A stretch of 64,000 nucleotides of DNA from Thozetella sp. PMI_491 (taxonomy: Eukaryota > Ascomycota > Sordariomycetes > Chaetosphaeriales > Chaetosphaeriaceae). Each line of letters opens with the position of its first letter. Position 1 is the stretch's first letter. Made by a program: the position numbers and the translations under genes. Under the pieces are notes generated by a model. The model was not told the origin of the DNA. It was given only the letters and a program-made list of their open reading frames with translations, and made no database searches. Positions 22,208 through 35,271 of the stretch are shown one piece after another. The DNA is taken from NCBI GenBank assembly GCA_021432635.1, contig MU270057.1, positions 186,001 to 250,000 on the forward strand, written 5' to 3'.

Positions 22208-23936
22208 ATGGATGCCAAGACACAACATCCCATACACAACCATGGTGCTCCTGTTAACAACATCACCATGAGAATACATCCCGAGCAGTATGTGGTCGTC
22301 GGCAAATCGTCCAGGAAACCGATCCCTTCGTTGTTCGATCTTCGCTCTTCGAAGATGTTCATAACGCTAAGCGTCTGCTGCGCCGTCTTTACAGACATCT
22401 TTCTCTATGCCCTTATTGTATCGGTGCTTCCATTTTCGCTGAGCAACGATCAGGGTGTTACAACCGATGACGATGGAATCGCGGAGTGGACAGCAGTCTT
22501 ACTCACGGCATACAGCGTCGGCCTGTTCGTGGCGAGCCCCGTAGCGGGGTGGTACGCGGACAGGAGCGAATCCCGCCAGAAACCGTTCCTCATCAGCATC
22601 GTCCTACTCAGCGTCTCGACAGTCTTATTGTGCTTTGCCCCGGGAGTGGAGCTGCTCATCATCGCACGCGTGGGCCAGGGTGCGAGCGCTGGTATTGTCT
22701 GGTCGGTCGGCCTGGCACTAATCGCGGATCTGTACGGCCGTGATGTCGGCAAGGTGATGGGTTTGACCGAAGTAAGCGTGTCGCTGGGCCAAGTTAGCGC
22801 GCCGGTTTTGGGTGGGGCGCTTTACGACAGCTTTGGGTACTATGCCGTCTACTCGGTTGCATTTTTCGTGCTCTTCATCGACATAGTATTACGGGTCCTG
22901 CTCATCGAGCCGGCCGAGGCAGAACTGTGGAGGCAGAGGACGAAAGAGGCTGAGCTGATGCAGGCGATGAAGACGGTGGATTGGACCGAGGAGATGGAGG
23001 ATGATGCGCTAAAATTGGGAGAGAAAGATACGACACTTCCTCTGGCTGCACAGAAATACGAGCCCATTTCACCATTGGCGAGCTCGCCAACATCTGCGGG
23101 ATATCCTCCGGCGGAGCTTACCTGGGCGGTATCGGTGGTGGCGAAGAGGCGATCTCACCCGGCTTTGGTCCTCCTGCGATACCCGCGTGTTCTTGCAGCT
23201 CTAGCTGGTGTGGCTGTTGAGTCGGCGACAATGTAAATCCATCTCTCCCATAAATCGCAACTATATTCGCGACTAACCCAACTCGATTAGGTCATCTCTA
23301 GATGCGGTTCTCCCGGTCTACGTCAAGTCCGCCTTCTCTTGGACGTCGTTACAAGCCGGCCTTCTCTTCCTAGCGATTTACCTCCCGGGCTTTTGCGATC
23401 CATTGATCGGCTGGCTAAGCGACTCATTCGGCGCCCGATGGTCAGCGCTCGCGGGATTTGCCTTCGCCGTACCCGTCTGGCTGTCGTTCCAGGTTTTACC
23501 TTCGGCCGCTGGTACCGTGACACCCGAATACCATGCGCTTCTAATTGTCCTATTAAGTTTGATCGGCATCACCCTGTCTCTTGCCAGCCTGCCTCTGATG
23601 GCGGAGATCAGCTACGCCATCAAGGAGAAGGCCGCGGCAGACCCTGGCGTATGGGGCTCTCGGGGCGCGCGTGGGGTCACGGCGCTGAGCTACGGGCTAT
23701 TCTGCATGGCATTTGCTGTCGGCGGCGTACTAGGAAGCATGGTTGGGGGCTATATCTATGCATTAATGGGATGGAACGCATTCTGCATTTCCATGGCGGC
23801 CGTGTGTGGCGGCGGAGCCGGTGTTGTTGCCATCTGGACGCCAAGCAAAGGGCCTAGTTTTGAAGACGATGACGAAGAGGCCCCGGGTGGCCATGGGGAG
23901 GATGACGGCGATGAATTAAAACAGCCCCTCCTGTGA
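22208..23936 (+). CDS. MFS transporter, DHA1/VMAT-like
   Basis: Proton-coupled exporter of the 12-helix DHA1 group, resembling fungal relatives of vesicular amine transporters. Two exons (22208-23232, 23291-23936) give 556 residues. Helix 1 begins MFITLSVCCAVFTDIFLYAL. MFS motif A is in VAGWYADRSESRQKPFL and the antiporter-type motif C region is GLTEVSVSLGQVSAPVLGG. A long charged central loop (about residues 250-320) and an acidic C-terminal tail (FEDDDEEAPGG) lie in the cytoplasm. The first ATG in the open frame is 22208. The substrate cannot be read. Confidence 0.9.
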
Positions 23937-25146
23937 GGCTGCAGGCTACATTGGGTTTCGAGACAATGAACGCCTTGATCTCCATCGATAGATATTCCAT
24001 CCTTAGACGCGAGCAAGATTTGAATAAGATAAAGCTATACTTCAGCTTCGTCCGGATTCTTAGTCACGTCAAAAGACTTTCAAGCTCGTTGCTGGCGATA
24101 TTTGATGGCATAGGTGCACCGAAGGCCGTGCCGGGAACCTCACCTCTCGCAGGCTAGGGTCTTTGCAATCCCAACCCTGGGCTATTTTGAGCATCAGAAG
24201 CTTCGCGCCTTCTTCTTGGGGCCGAGACCGAAGGCGGTCGGCGACTGTGACATAATGATTGACGGTATTGACGTGGCGGGGGCCATATCTCTTAACCAGG
24301 GTTGAGCCTAGCCAGTCAAGAATAAAATTAGTATCCTCAATACTATCGTAGCTACCTAATAGCCGCGTTAATTCAAACCCAGAAGCGAGTGTGGGGTTGA
24401 TCGGTTGTGCGAGGAGGTACTGGTCACCTTCAACAACAATCGTACGTTACTGATAGCTTCCTCGAGTCGGTGCTGGGATGCAGCCTTTGCGGATAAATGA
24501 TCGCTGTGGCGCAGAGGACTGCCTCGGCAGCTACACAGTTTTTGGACCTACGAGACGAGATACAGCGTATTGCTGCGCCACAGTTTAACAGTCCAACGTC
24601 TAGGCCAGACTCCGCTACTTGACATATCAATTTTCTTTTCACCGAAATGCAAGAAGCTCTACCTAAAATACAACCAATATTGCTATTCGTCTTACACGGA
24701 TGCGGTAAGCACCCGGCAACGCACTCCGGATGGCGCTCAACTGAGCAGCGACCAGTGATCGAACGCTTACCGAAGATTAGCCAGCGGGGTAACAACGATG
24801 TTGGAAGATTAGGTAGGCAGCGGGGTAGTTAACTAACGATGATGTTGGAAGATTACCCAGAAAATGTCTCGTCAGTCCATAAGATTTCGTAACGACTAGA
24901 CCAAACTACTAACTACCTCATACGGCTACCAGCCCAAAAAGGTCCCCAAGGCGGATCTGCCGTAGAAAACCTACAGGCCCGAGCGGCTAATAAAATATAT
25001 GGTCACCGTTACATTTCAGGCAGGCAAGATACACCGCTGAGTACCCGTGGCATCCGACGCTAGTCCGGGTAGCATTTCATTGTCAAGGTTTACGGAGCTC
25101 GTAGGAGTCAGAAAAAGTTGTAACCGACCGAGGCTAAAGAAATCGT
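23937..25146. other. Intergenic region upstream of the NLR-like gene
   Basis: No gene is supported. A short direct repeat, GATGTTGGAAGATTA, occurs twice near 24798-24855. The sequence looks like unconstrained spacer and may hold old repeats. Confidence 0.45.
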
Positions 25147-28100
25147 ATGATGCTGGGGAAACTATTTAACTCGGTTCCGGAACGAAGTGGGAAGAACACG
25201 GGCGAGATCCGGCTGCTACACGTTGGATTTACCACTCTCTATGAACCACTCGGATTAATCTCGGAGTCATTCTCTAAGGAATCCGTCTCTGTTGAGTAAG
25301 GATGCCTGGAAAACCAAGAGAATACGACGGGTTGTTCATGCTAGGAGCCCTTAACTAAGACATGAAAAAGCATAGTGTTTGTTCACGGCCTTCAAGGCGA
25401 TCCAATCGGGACTTGGACGTCGCGAAAGGCACCCCATGCCATCTCCTCCGAACTCACCCCCACCGTCGATCTCCAAGACACTCCGACTTCCGTCTCGACC
25501 CACGCCACAGCATCAGGTTCGTCTTTGACGAATAGTTTGAAGGTATTTAAAAGTACAGCAAATAGGAAGTCCCTCAAATCTCGGATCGCAAGAATCGTAT
25601 CCAAAAGCGACGTCTCTCCTGCACACACTGACGACACATCCACTTTGGGCAATTTCGTTAAGCGGGAAACGACAGTCCAAGGAAACAGGGGCACTACACC
25701 GTACACCAAAACGCTGGATACTCCTAATGGGGGAACGAACTGCTTCTGGCCCCAGGACCTGCTCCCTAGCGATTGCCCGAGTGCCCGGATACTCACCTGG
25801 GGTTACGACACAAAGGTAACCAAGCTTGGAGGCTCCATAAACAAGAATAGCGTATACAGCCATGGAAAAGACCTCCTATTCGGCATGAGGCGCCTTGTGG
25901 AGCAGCCACAGCGACCCATTATATTTGTCGCGCACTCTCTCGGCGGCATCGTGGTGAAGGAGATGCTGGCGGCCTCGGCTACGTCAGATGAGCCGGAACT
26001 CAGCGCTATCGTTGCGAGAACGGCTGCCGTGGTCTTCCTCGGCACACCACATCGTGGTAGCATCGACATGGCCAAGCTGGGAAACAAGGCCAGAAAGCTC
26101 GTCAGCGCGGCCCTGGTGGATACTAGCACGGCGTCGTTAGATACTCTCGGTCTCCGAAATGCCGACCTGGAGAGGTGTCAAGAAGCGTTCTCACGACTAT
26201 GGTCAAAGTATGACTTTCGCGTCAAGACATTCCAGGAGGGGCTAGGGCTCTCAGGATTCAATATCGGGATGCTAGGCGACAAGGTTGTTCCGAGCTACTC
26301 GTCGCTGCTCGGAGACGCCCGCGAGCACGCCGAGACGTTGCAGGCCAACCATATGGAGATGTGCCGCTTCTCTGGACCCAATGATCCCAACGGGATCAAA
26401 GTTCGTGGAGAATTAAAAGAGATTTACATGTCAATCAAGAGGGCGAAGCAACCCGATTCGGTTCCTAATGCCAGCCTGCCAACTCCTACGCTCCTTCCTA
26501 GAACAGAGCCTTTAGAGAGCGACGAAAAAGGTTAGTGCGATAACAGTCAGCCATTAGATGTGTTCTGGTTGCAATTTAGAAACATCTTTGGCGCCAGTGT
26601 GATATCCTTATGAGACGCCTAAAGACTAACCACTTTCTAGCATTCCTAGAATTCCTGCACTTTCCTTACATGGACCAGCGTCGCTATACTATACAGCCAT
26701 CAGCACCGGGCACCTGCCAATGGCTTTATGATAATGAACGCTTTAAAGATTGGCAGCTCGGCCAAACGAAATCGACAGATCGCCATTTCCTTTGGATCAA
26801 AGGCAGACCCGGGTCGGGCAAGTCGACGTTGATGCGAGACGCATATCGACGTCTATCTCGGACCGGTGACCAAGGTGCCGACTGCATAGCTTTCTTCTTT
26901 GACACCAAGGGGGATATGCTATGTCGCAGCGAGGATGGGCTCTACAGGTGCTTGTTGTACCAACTATTGAAGCTGCCTAGTCGAAAAGATCAGCTACGGA
27001 CAGCCGCAGAAATGTACAAACAATCAAAGTTGGCCTCCCCCCGTCGCGAATACCCACTTCGGTCGGTTCTACAACAAGTCTGTCTTTCGGAGACACAGAC
27101 TCGGGCAACTGCGATCTTCGTCGACGCCCTTGATGAGTGCGACGGCAAGAGAGCGCCAGACATCGCCAATTTTCTTCGAGACCTGGCAAATTCAGCATCT
27201 GCAGCAGGCATCGATATCCGTATCTGCATCTCTAGCCGCCATATGCTACACGTCACCCTTTTTAAGTCGTCAACGATCGTCATGGAACACTGCAACCTGG
27301 CAGATATTACTCAGTACATAGATATGAAGCTCCTCGGTTGCAAACAGAACGACGATTGCGAAGCACCATCGGCGGATATAATAGCACTCCGAGATGTGAT
27401 TGTCGAGCAATCTGCAGGTATATTCTTATGGGTCAAACTCACAGTGGAAATGGCCATACAATACCTAGAACAGGGCCGGAACATGAAATTTGTTCATGAC
27501 AAACTCCAGTTAGTTCCACAGGATCTGCAAAGCCTTTACAAAGAAATCCTCCAAGCACCTTCAGATGACCGGTTCACGACGCTACGCTTCTTCCAGTGGG
27601 TTTGCCTCGCAGGTGAACTGCGCCTTCGAGAATGGCGCCACATCCTCACTTTCATCCGAAGGCCGACTCCGTCCTCCCTCCGGGCTTGCCGGGAGTCCGA
27701 ATACTACGCGGAAACGGACGATCAGCTCGAGAAGCAAATCCGGCACATATCGATGGGACTTGTTGAGGTGACACAGACGGTCGTAAAGTACCACGGGGCG
27801 AACGAGAAAGATGACAATACCTCCATCGGAGCGGGGGCAGGGTCTTTGGATCCTGAGGCTGGAGAGTCCCGGATCGTGCAGGTGATTCACGCGTCAGTCC
27901 GGGAGTTCTTCCTCCGGAACGGCGGCTATCAGTGCCTAGCGCTTTCATTTGCTCCTGTTGTGGACGGCTATCTCAGTATTTTGAGCACTTGTCTCGACTA
28001 TATCGCAGTATCGGAACTTGACAGCCTCGTGCTCGCGCGAGAGAGGACGAGGCCAACTAGGCCTCCCTCGCTCACCTCATTGTACGGCGAGAGGATTAAT

Positions 28101-28694
28101 GGGCCAGCGGAGACTGGGTGGACTAAATCCTTTGCTAAGACCAGGTATATTACCCAAAACGAAGGCGAGAGAGAGGATGAGACTGCAATCCGCTCGAGGC
28201 CCTCCAGCGTGAAAAGCTTCGGGTCGGCTTCTTCCGTTCGCTACTCTGCAGCGCTGAGTCCAAAGGGGGGCGGGAGGTTGCCACCTCTTGAATTCATGAA
28301 GTCGCTAGATAGAGCAGACAACCTCGGCGAAGATCCTTCGGCCAAGGATACGGCTTTGAGAGACTATCTTTCACAAACCGCCCAAGATTCTGCCTACGAC
28401 CAAGACAACTGTAGTCGCGCCGCCTTTTCTAGCCTCGCGCCCTCCATTTTCAGCCAAGAAACTCGTCTCCTCGAGGACTACCCAGCTCTTCTGTCATACG
28501 TCATCACTACTTTCTTCATCCACGTCCGCTCCGCCGAAAAAGAGGGTGGCAACCTCCACGCAATCTGGGACCGTATGCAGGCAGGCATGTGGGAACGGTG
28601 GTCAGCGTTAGCGGAAAACATCCCGCAGAACATGACCTTGGCTAGGTGGGCGAAGAAAGAGGGCTCGTCGTATACCGATTGGCGTTACGATTAA
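25147..28694 (+). CDS. NLR-like SesB-type hydrolase-NACHT protein
   Basis: Fungal NLR-type receptor architecture, a class linked to heterokaryon incompatibility and innate recognition. Exons 25147-25295, 25371-26530 and 26641-28694 give 1120 residues. The first exon ends in SVSV and the splice creates DIVFVHGLQGDPIGTW, the usual start of the SesB alpha/beta-hydrolase domain. The nucleophile is in VAHSLGGIVV (about residue 238), followed by FLGTPHRGS. A linker with FPYMDQRRYTIQ leads to the nucleotide site: Walker A GRPGSGKST (about 491-499) and Walker B IFVDALDECD (about 595-604). No WD40, ankyrin or TPR array follows; the last 350 or so residues are partly Ser/Arg-rich. A low-complexity insert of about 90 residues splits the hydrolase domain after GTW. 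The start relies on a 75-nt intron with acceptor GAAAAAG. Confidence 0.87.
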
Positions 28695-30109
28695 CGAACT
28701 GCATGATTGTCAATACCCTAGACATTGCGCAGGTGCGCCATCATGTAATCTAGCGTGGTTCTAGGTGGCATTTGGGGGACGGAAAATGAGACCCGAAGGC
28801 TGTGTGACTATACACAAAGTGACCCCTAAAACGGAAGGATTTCTAGGCTAGCATCAGAATAAACTTTATAAAGTTTCACCATGAGGGCTATAGGGAAAAG
28901 CTTGGCAGCTTGGCAGCTTGGCGTCTTCTAGCATAGCGGTTAGTTGTTGGGTCTTTAGGCTCTATACCGCTGTCCAGAGTGCGGGGATAACATCCGACAG
29001 GGGGGGTGGAGCAGCACGTGATGCACCGTAATTCGACAATCTGCTTTGTTTCTAAGATGTGCAACCCAGCTATTTAAGAGAAGCGCGATCTATCGACGTG
29101 TGAGCTATAACTGTTCTGTATGGCTTATAGCGGCAAACAAATGACTCTACCCTTGTGAGACATGGGCGCAGAGGTGACATCGCGGAGTTTACTCCCGAGC
29201 GGTAGACAGGCTCTTTGTCGGCGTCCGTCAGCCATGAGAAAAGTGGACTGTACGCCACGAGTCCGCGAGTCGCACGACACAAACAAGCCCAAAGAGCAGC
29301 CAGGCTCGGCTAGAGAGTTCCCGACATAGCATCCCAAACGCAGCTCTGCTATGACGACAATCAGTGGGCCCCTATTGTCCATCAGCAAGCGCATGTCGAT
29401 CCCTCAGCCCCAAGCTAGCCTGGTTAGTGTCCGGACTAGCCGTATGAAGGCGCCGATTGAGCCGAAGGAGCAGAGAAAAGAGACATGGCTCAGCCGCTCA
29501 ACTGATTGCTGCGCGGTGACCCTACAAAGAAGCCTACGCCATGCGCAAAGCGACACGATTCGCGCTGCAAGGTCGACAGGCCGGCAACGACAAGAATTCG
29601 CGCGGGTTCGTGGGCACAGGAAGGCCGGTGTTGGGCCCCGTGTCAGATCAACAGTTGCATATGTAGCTTGCCACCACTCAGCCCCAATCTCGCGGCCTGC
29701 AGGACGGCGAGCGGCCGGCGCCTAGTGGGCGGCGCCTCCGGGGAGGGGTGAGATGTTAGCACGGCTACACTAAGCACCGGCTTAAGCCTGTCATTTTAGC
29801 CCGACGAGACAAGTACCGAGCTAACTCCGGGGCTATGACCACACCTTTTTTTTCCCTGGCCCATTCCATGTATTCCTCCAGGCGGCGCGCGTGTCATGTT
29901 ACATCTCTGAGGCAAGCTACGCCCCTGGGGGGGCCATGGGGCAAAGGACACCAACCAAAACTTTCTTTCTCCTTGTGCTGACGCGTTCACGACACCATGC
30001 AGCCAACTTCCTTGCCCCCCTCCATCCTACATCTTGCGTGCTCTTCCCTGCTCGGCGTTGGCTTCTCCTTGTCCCCTTCTCCCCGCGATTTGGTTGCTTC
30101 AGTATCACG
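28695..30109. other. Intergenic region
   Basis: Long spacer with a small 8-bp tandem repeat (AGCTTGGC, about three copies near 28899-28923). A 124-codon frame at 29351-29725 has no recognisable content and is not called. The last 250 bp are pyrimidine-rich and are probably the protease promoter. Confidence 0.45.
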
Positions 30110-31557
30110 ATGACGTTTAAGAAATGGCTGCCGGCGGTTTTGGCTGTCGCTAGTGTCGCTATTGCGGGACCGACACCGCGCAGCGACGACAGATTTCTTT
30201 CCTTCCCTGTCCAGCACAAGCAACGGGTCAGGTCTATTGGAAAGAGAGACGCAGATGTCCCTCTTTATGATATTGCCGAGGCTAGCTATCTAGTTGAACG
30301 TGAGCAAGCCCCTCAAAGACCCGCGCAGCATGTCTGCTGTGCTTTGCAGCGATTGACACCCCAACAGTTAGCATCGGCACACCTCCACAAACAGTGAAGG
30401 TCGCTATCGACACCGGCTCTGACGAGCTATGGGTCGATCCAACCTGCAGTTCGAGGGATCTCAGCGAGGAGGAAGTGCAGGAATGCGAGGACGACGGCAG
30501 CTACGACCCCAGCACCTCTTCATCCGCGACCATCTTCAAGAACGGCAGTGACATTCAGTACGGCATAGGAAGTGTCACTTTCCGCTACGTCGCGGACACC
30601 ATAGCACTTACCAATAGCTCAGCCTCCGTGAGCAATGCTCAATTTGGTGTCGCGACGGCGACCGAGCAACTAAACGAAGGCATCTTGGGGCTCGGTTGGG
30701 GCAACGGTGTTAATCTGAACTACAGCAATTTTGTCGACGTGCTTGCTGAGCAAAAGGTAACGAACAGCAAGGCTTTCAGCGTCGCACTCGGCACCGCCGG
30801 TGCTGCGAACGGGGGCATCATCATCTTTGGCGGCATAGACACCAAGAAATTCACCGGCTCGCTCGTCTCGAACAAAATGCTCGGCCCGCAGGGTCGCGAG
30901 GTGGAAAATCGGTACTGGATCCAAATGAACTCAGTCGGCTTTGAGAGCTCGTCAGGTTCCAAGACTTACTCGGGCGGCGACATTCCTATTGTGCTCGACT
31001 CGGGCTCTTCGCTAAGCTATTTGCCTGACTCAGTCATTACCGCCATGGCTGCGGATTTCAGTGCAACATATGACAGGCAGGCAGGGCTCTATATACTACA
31101 GTGCTCGGCTGCCACTCAGTCTTCCAACGTTTCTTTCGCATTTAACGGCATCACTATCAAGATCCCGATGACCGATTTCGTTGTGGCCGCCGATGCCTCC
31201 GGTCAGCTCTGCGGTTTGGGGGCCGTTAGCTCCACGACTACCAGCTCTTCCGGTCAGACTGATAGCACGGCACTGTTGGGCGATACGTTCCTGCGCAGTG
31301 CCTACGTCGTGTTCGACCAGACCCAGAACACAATCTCTTTGGCGCAGTATGCAAACTGTGGTCAGAACGAGCAGTCCATTCCCGCTGGAGGTATCAGCGG
31401 TGTTAGCGGCGCATGCGGCTCATCATCTTCTACGTCTTCCTCGTCCTCTCCATCCTCATCCTCTTCATCGCAGCCTAAAAATGCAGCGGCAAGCGTCAAG
31501 TATAGCGCTTTCAGTCTGGCCATCCCACTGGTTGCTGGTCTGCTGTTAAAACTTTAG
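30110..31557 (+). CDS. GPI-anchored aspartic protease (yapsin/candidapepsin-like)
   Basis: Cell-surface pepsin-family protease. Two exons (30110-30299, 30368-31557) give 459 residues. A signal peptide (LPAVLAVASVAIAG) precedes a short propeptide with basic SIGKR, a likely processing site. The mature part opens YLVELSIGTPPQTVKV. The catalytic Asp residues are in AIDTGSDELW (about 77) and VLDSGSSLSYLP (about 271). LLGDTFLRSAYVVFD is the conserved C-terminal pepsin block. The end is a long Ser-rich stretch, then NAAAS and a hydrophobic tail, as in GPI-anchored yapsins. Exon joining restores the segment between propeptide and catalytic domain without loss. Confidence 0.92.
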
Positions 31558-32594
31558 TCGTGTGTATATTTGGAGCCATAGTATTTCAATGAATGGTAGG
31601 GTGGCGAATTTGCGCTATTATGAGTGCTACGGAAACAAGCCTGGCGTTTAACAAGGCGTTAATACAAATTATTTGAAGTCCCCTAGGATTGTCTCATAAA
31701 GGCTAATAGTGATGGGGCCCAATAACATATGCCGCGTAAATTGTGCCTCGCGATTCTAGAGAATACTGCAGTATGCACAAATATTAGAATGGAGAAATAA
31801 GAAGCTCGCCTCTGGTAAATATTATACCCGAAACCTATGAGCAATGTGGCAATATGGCAATAACAGGAACAAGGGGTCGATAGGTGTGGCTGGGCACTTA
31901 GCTTTCAGACTTCTGTCCTAGGCTCTGTACGGCGTTTAGTAGCAGTTCTTTGCTACAGCATTTCATCTATGTAGGTGAGCAAGTAATGAAATAGCTTATC
32001 AGCCCAAGCTAAGGTGCATGGAAACTGTCGTTTCCCCCGACACGCGGGTTCAGAACCTCGATATTTACACGGCAGCCGTGCGATCATCTCCACAGTCACC
32101 AGACACTATTTAGCCCGTACCAAGATAGCGAGCAGGGCAGAGAAGCATTCTAGACACGGCCTGGTACCGAGGCGAGCGAGGTAGCGACGAGGGCACAGAG
32201 GATAAAAGTCATTGTACGGATTACATATATATCTGAAAGTTTCAGATGAGTAGTAGCCTGATTAGTTGTAAACCCTCGTAATGTTTACTACGAAGCGCAG
32301 CAAAGCTGTTGTTGCGGGCGCAGGCTAGCGGATAAAGTCTTGTGATACACCATAGCTACTGCAACCGAATAGTTATGAGACATTATAAGACGACATTATC
32401 CTAAGCCTGCCCCCTGGCGAGGATTTCAAAGTACGATAAATCCATCGGCTGTAATGATTGTATTGCAGCAATAAGTAAGTCTGTCTTGCAGAGGGGGTGG
32501 GCCGGCTCTCAAAGGGACAGTTTCGCATGCAAGCGATGGGTATGATGAGACTTAATTATCAGTATCTGCCTTACATGTATTAGTATCTAGATAC
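31558..32594. other. Intergenic region
   Basis: Spacer of about 1 kb between convergent genes. No open frame, RNA gene or clear repeat is seen. Confidence 0.45.
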
Positions 32595-33938
32595 TCAGGC
32601 TAGCTCTGCTTCAATCAGCGTCTCAAAACCGCGCGGATCGGGCCACAACTTGGATATCTTGAATCCGGCTTCGCCCAGCAGCTTCTCCCAGTCGGCCTGG
32701 GTTCTCTCGTGGGCTGCAAGCATGAGCATTACCGCCATCTCCATGGTGGTCTGCGTGCGAGTGGCTCCGGTCGGAGGAATCATAATGTCACAGATGAGCA
32801 GCTTCGAGTATCCCTTCTTCATAGCCGGGGCTATATTCTTCAGTATATCCAGGGCTTTGCCGTGGTCCCAATCATGAATAACGGCGTGGAACAGATATCC
32901 CCTGCTACCTGTACATGGAGGAGTCACGGGTTAGTATTTTTGACAGCTTCGTGTGGTGGAAACTTACCAACAACTGGTTGAGGGGTAAAAAAGTCGTGCG
33001 GCATGATCTTGATCTTGTCACTGACGGCGGCGAGCTCGAGCGCCACCGGCAAGTCTTGCAGGACCAGCGAGCCATTGGGGATGTCCGGGTGCTTGGCCAG
33101 GAAACTGTTGAGGTCGTTGCCCTTATTGCCGCCCACGTCGACCAAAACGGGACCATCCAAATCGGTGCCATCCAGCAGCACGTTCGTATTGAAGTAATCG
33201 GACCATGGGGTTTTGTTACTGGTCCAGTTCGCCATCCAACCGCCCCAGCTCAACTGGTACGATGGATTGGACGCCATCCTAGCCCAAAAGTCAAGTTTTT
33301 CGGGGGTTCCGTTGCTATAGCAAGTGTTCTTGGGATCATCGATCTCTCTATATGAAGACTTCTTCAAGAAACCGGCAACGTCGTTGTAACGCCAGTGGTC
33401 GGACCTATGACGATCAGAAACTCGATTCTGGATAAAACCCCGTCGCGCCGATGAACTCACCAAGCTTGAGGCTGGACCGTACCCGACGTGCCAAGGAAGA
33501 GAGACATCCTGTTGGGCTTGTATCGCTCCTCGCCTACTTCCTCCATGATTTCCATGGATGCCAGAAATCGGCACAGTCGTCCTGGCGGAACATGTTAAAT
33601 CTGTGGTCATCCATCCTCTCGAAGGTATAGGGGTGGAACTCACGAAGTAGATTGATGTCCACATCCGAGCTCGCGAGGGCCGCCAATTCCTCGAGAGATT
33701 TCTCCTGCCCATCTTTTGCCCAGGTCTCCCAAATGCCAAGGTCTTTGAAGGTTTGAAGCGTACCCCAGAGCCATGATACGCTCATGAGGTCGTAGCAACG
33801 CTCCATCGGAGTCTCCAGACGGTTCAGAAGCTTGCGTGCCGCCGCAACGGTCTGGGCGCGCCCGGCTTCATCGCCCTTGAAGGTGGCGTCGTCGACCTCG
33901 CTAAGAGAGGCGACTAGTTGCTCGGCCGTGGGAGCCAT
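32595..33938 (-). CDS. O-methyltransferase (SAM-dependent, PF00891 type)
   Basis: Transfers a methyl group from SAM to a hydroxyl, typically in secondary metabolism. Exons 33938-33644, 33581-33461, 33404-32968 and 32908-32595 give 388 residues. The N-terminal winged-helix dimerisation part is restored by splicing (INLLRRLCRFLASMEIMEEV). The SAM site is VLVDVGGNKGNDL and the following LVLQDLPVALE. The catalytic His is in HAVIHDWDHGKALDIL, and KLLICDIMIPPTG closes the fold. The frame is open to a TTG upstream, but the first ATG (33938) gives a normal start. It is divergent from a DHA2 exporter across 1.3 kb; a two-gene tailoring/export unit is plausible. No backbone synthase is in the window. 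Confidence 0.93.
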
Positions 33939-35271
33939 GATGGAGAGGGTATCGTCGGGAACACTTCCTTGTACTTGAATAAGCTGACCCAAGCTGGCGG
34001 GACGAGCACGGATGTTGAGGAGAAATGGTTGAGGGGTAACTGCCTCCTTTCAGGGGAGGACCATCCCGGTGGGTTCAGACATGGAATTATCAACTAACTA
34101 GTGGCGTCTGGCCAATCGGAATATATTGTGTTGGCATATTCTACACTCCATGAACTGACTCTTCTTTGCTTCTGGCCAACCACCCGGACCCACTCTATTG
34201 ACTAACGCAATGCATCAGCTATTCAGCCACTCACCAGAGACAACGAAGCAGGGGTGATGTTGAAATTGGAGCTTGCGCATCCACTTTCGGCCGTGAGTTT
34301 GAGACTAACCATGGTCACGACGTGCGCCGAGAAGCGGTCAAATTGCGCCACAGAGCCAAGATCTCGGTACCTGGTGTTAGGTGAACCTTGGAAGTGATAG
34401 TTTTATGGCGACTTACCTCGCGCTCCTTTCCGTGACAAGACTCACATTACATGTTGCAGTCAATGTTTGGGTACTAATCCAAATAACCATTGCTTTTGTT
34501 CATGCTTTCTTGCCTGTCAGTCCATGTGTTTAAATATGCTATTTATTGCTTTATTCTCAAGCATGGCCTAGGCAATCTTCGCCTCTTTTCGGAAGAGCCC
34601 ATTGCGCAGAAGTCTCTCATGGGGCCATGTCTTGGATATAACGTAATAATGAAGTAAACAGGGCTTGTTCCCTTCTGCCGTCAAATGCAGCCTATTTTTC
34701 AGAAATTTTGTAAGTCTATGCATGCCACTACCTCTACTTCATTGTAGCCACATTGGAATCCACAGAATACTTTGATCCAGTCTAAACTCGGTGAGTAATA
34801 AACCCCTGGAATGGGGCTGTCTTGAGAAGGATCTAGAAATCTATTACGCAAAATCTACCTGTGGCCCTAAAATCCTGCTAAGCCCAAATATTGTCAAGAG
34901 AAGTACCACGCCGCTCTCTGCGGAGGGGGGCATATTCCAATAAGCCGCACCTGAACTCCCGTACGCAGATGCTGGATTCTATATGTCTAGAAGGGACAAA
35001 TGGTGATCTTCTCGGGCTGCATCCGCATTTGCTGGGTTGATTCGGAGTTTCCGGAGTTTCCCAACTCCAGCCAATCATGTTGCTTCGCGGGTCGAGGATC
35101 TCCGGGCAACTCCGCCCCACACAACATGAAATTGGGGGTATGCTGACCATAAGAGGTAGATATATAGATGCCATTTTAGCAGGGCCTACAATCTCTGCGT
35201 TGCGCTCCAATCTAGCCATGGTACATCCTTTATCGGCCTTCCTTGTGAGGAAACAGTAGAGTAGAATCAAC
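33939..35271. other. Divergent spacer between methyltransferase and exporter
   Basis: No gene is supported. A 179-codon frame on the minus strand (34878-35417) overlaps the exporter start and looks like chance. A short direct repeat, GAGTTTCC, lies near 35046-35062. Confidence 0.45.

Noticed and set aside
26571-26640. Extra small exon between the hydrolase and NACHT parts of the NLR-like gene
   Set aside because: All junctions through it meet a stop or lose frame; one 110-nt intron from 26531 to 26640 keeps the frame.
29351-29725. 124-codon open frame with an ATG
   Set aside because: No domain, basic and low-complexity composition, and no support from splice signals or neighbours.
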